From the NCBI RefSeq assembly GCF_003385395.1, contig NZ_QNUG01000029.1, positions 1 to 47,621 of the forward strand: DNA of 47,621 nt, in the 5' to 3' direction. Both the position numbers and the translations under genes were made by a program. The stretch's first letter is position 1, and every line of letters begins with the position of its first letter. The notes below the pieces were generated by a model. That model had not been told where the DNA came from, ran no database searches, and worked only from the letters and a program-made list of their open reading frames with translations. Source of the stretch: Epilithonimonas hispanica. GTDB lineage: Bacteria > Bacteroidota > Bacteroidia > Flavobacteriales > Weeksellaceae. Shown here piece after piece: positions 46,619-47,621 of the stretch.

Positions 46619-46688
46619 AATTATCAATTATCAATTATCAATTATCAATTATCAATTATCAATTATCAATTATCAATTATCAATTATC
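46619..46688. repeat. Ten tandem copies of the heptamer AATTATC
   Basis: 70 bp of exact 7-bp repeats ending directly at the stop codon (46689-46691, minus) of the LuxR-type gene. A length-variable microsatellite is likely; it does not alter the frame because it is just outside it. Confidence 0.95.
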
Positions 46689-47486
46689 TCAAATAAGTCC
46701 CAATTCCAAAGCTCGTTTTACAAGCTCAGATATTTTGGTGCATTTCAATTTGCTGAATATATTTTTGCGATGAGTTGTGGTTGTATGATAAGATATGTTC
46801 AAATATTCGGCAATCTTTTTTGCGGTGTAACCAGTTGCTAGTAAAGATAAAATCTCTATTTCTCTCTTTGTAAGATTGATTTCTGGCTGAGGGATTTGTA
46901 TGGTTTTGCTGTTGTATTGCATTTGGTGGAAGTCTGTTCGTCCTCCAATACCAGTAACTAAAACAATGTAAGAATTGATCTTAGTGATATGTTCTATATT
47001 GGTGTGGATGTTGACTGCTTGTAGCAATCTTCCATTTTCATCCTTCAGAGAGTGGATTGCTTGATGATGAAACATTTCGTAATTACCTTTTGCAGTTCTC
47101 ATACGGAAGCAGTAACTAGATTTTAAATTAAGTTGATGCTCAAAGCCAATTTCTTTTATTTGTTGTAAAGTCATATTCTCGGCTTGCATCACAAATTCTA
47201 AATCATCAGGATGAATGAGGTTGATAATCTCTTTAAGATGCTGAGGCTGTCTTTTTAGTCCGTGCATCTTCAGTAGTTCTGGATGATGGTTGCTAAGAGT
47301 ACTGTTTGCCATATTAATCACATAATAATAGAATGGTCCCATTGCAAACATTTCGCCAATGATTTTTTCAACTGATGGAGGATCGGTAACTGCATTGTAG
47401 TTGTTGCTTAATGCATCTGGATGAGCATTCCAGATATCTGATAGTAGATGAGGTTTTGTAGGTTTTGCAATAGACTTTTCTTTCAT
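46689..47486 (-). CDS. LuxR-type regulator with PAS-like N-terminal domain
   Basis: 265 aa. N-terminal ~180 residues have a PAS-like plan (HPDDLEFVMQAENMTLQQIK, then MRTAKGNYEMFHHQAIHSL), common in flavobacterial regulators. Residues ~200-265 are a LuxR HTH (LTKREIEILSLLATGYTAKKIAEYLNIS, TTTTHRKNIFSKLKCTKISELVKRAL). No receiver domain, so it is a one-component regulator with unknown ligand. Targets not evident from the neighbours. Confidence 0.9.
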   Translation of the reverse strand: MKEKSIAKPTKPHLLSDIWNAHPDALSNNYNAVTDPPSVEKIIGEMFAMGPFYYYVINMANSTLSNHHPELLKMHGLKRQPQHLKEIINLIHPDDLEFVMQAENMTLQQIKEIGFEHQLNLKSSYCFRMRTAKGNYEMFHHQAIHSLKDENGRLLQAVNIHTNIEHITKINSYIVLVTGIGGRTDFHQMQYNSKTIQIPQPEINLTKREIEILSLLATGYTAKKIAEYLNISYHTTTTHRKNIFSKLKCTKISELVKRALELGLI

Positions 47487-47527
47487 CGGAATAGTTTTTA
47501 TAAAATTAACAATATTTCTGATAAAGA

Positions 47528-47560
47528 ATCCGTCTCACAACTTGAGGCGGATTTTTTTTG
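47528..47560 (+). terminator. Hairpin with T run, plus-strand orientation
   Basis: ATCCGTCTCA (47528-47537) pairs with TGAGGCGGAT (47543-47552), 10 bp with one G-U, followed by eight T. No plus-strand gene ends here, so it may end an antisense transcript or also work leftwards for a gene beyond the window. Confidence 0.5.
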
Positions 47561-47621
47561 GTTATAATTGTTATTTTTTGTATATTTATATCTGATAATC
47601 AGATATTTGTCTATGAATTTC

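Overview
The window comes from a low-GC member of the Bacteroidota, most likely a Weeksellaceae flavobacterium close to Chryseobacterium. The grounds are SusC/SusD transport genes, a type IX secretion (T9SS) C-terminal sorting domain, an RteC-family protein, repeated use of the Bacteroidota promoter element TAnnTTTG, weak Shine-Dalgarno signals, and core proteins (Lgt, YidD, HisS, thiamine enzymes) of flavobacterial type. This placement rests on family recognition, not a database search.

Region 1 (1-5.1 kb, minus strand) is a compact, apparently undescribed operon: a C5 cytosine DNA methyltransferase, a 775-residue protein with two GHKL ATPase modules (Hsp90/MORC-like at the N-terminus, histidine-kinase-like at the C-terminus), and a response-regulator receiver domain followed by a helical domain with a HEPN-type R-x4-H motif. 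No restriction endonuclease is visible. A small HTH gene lies upstream. It reads like a defence or epigenetic-sensing module with phosphorelay logic.

Region 2 (5.1-15.1 kb) starts with a promoter followed by about 440 nt that fold into many long-range perfect stems (a candidate large structured RNA or SusC leader). It continues with SusC, SusD, a peptidase-S9-like protein lacking its catalytic domain, a 71-aa lipoprotein ending in a DPPxRDxxxW motif, a divergent membrane-anchored TPR/AraC regulator and an RteC-family protein. A second, decayed copy of the lipoprotein/TPR-AraC pair sits at 40.2-41.9 kb, which shows that the pair is a repeating genetic unit.

Region 3 (15.2-18.2 kb) is a mobile-looking module: three tandem 136-bp repeats running into an HTH gene, a four-gene minus-strand cassette of visibly higher GC (unknown protein, DUF5675, two holin-sized membrane proteins), and a divergent small protein.

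Region 4 (18.6-24.3 kb) is ordinary chromosome: an acyl-CoA dehydrogenase, a cold-shock-domain protein, and a TPP-riboswitch-controlled thiamine salvage operon thiM-thiE-thiD-tenA. Region 5 (24.3-31.7 kb) has an AraC regulator divergent from an aldo/keto reductase, two palindromic repeat elements, and a degraded surface-uptake locus (TonB receptor remnant, DUF5074 beta-propeller lipoprotein, surface protein, T9SS protein) with four frameshifts in its first three genes. The locus resembles BtuB/BtuG-type corrinoid uptake.

Region 6 (31.7-47.6 kb) is mostly housekeeping: lplA, a DUF2314 lipoprotein, a DtxR/MntR regulator, threonine aldolase, yidD-lgt (Lgt with a long secreted-type N-terminal extension), an MFS transporter, an AlkB-type dioxygenase, hisS, the decayed regulator/lipoprotein pair, a CvfB-like S1 protein, a TIGR01777 epimerase, a membrane protein with six exact coiled-coil heptads, an FAD monooxygenase, glutathione peroxidase and a LuxR-type regulator whose stop codon abuts ten copies of a 7-bp repeat. 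No tRNA, rRNA or CRISPR array was recognised.
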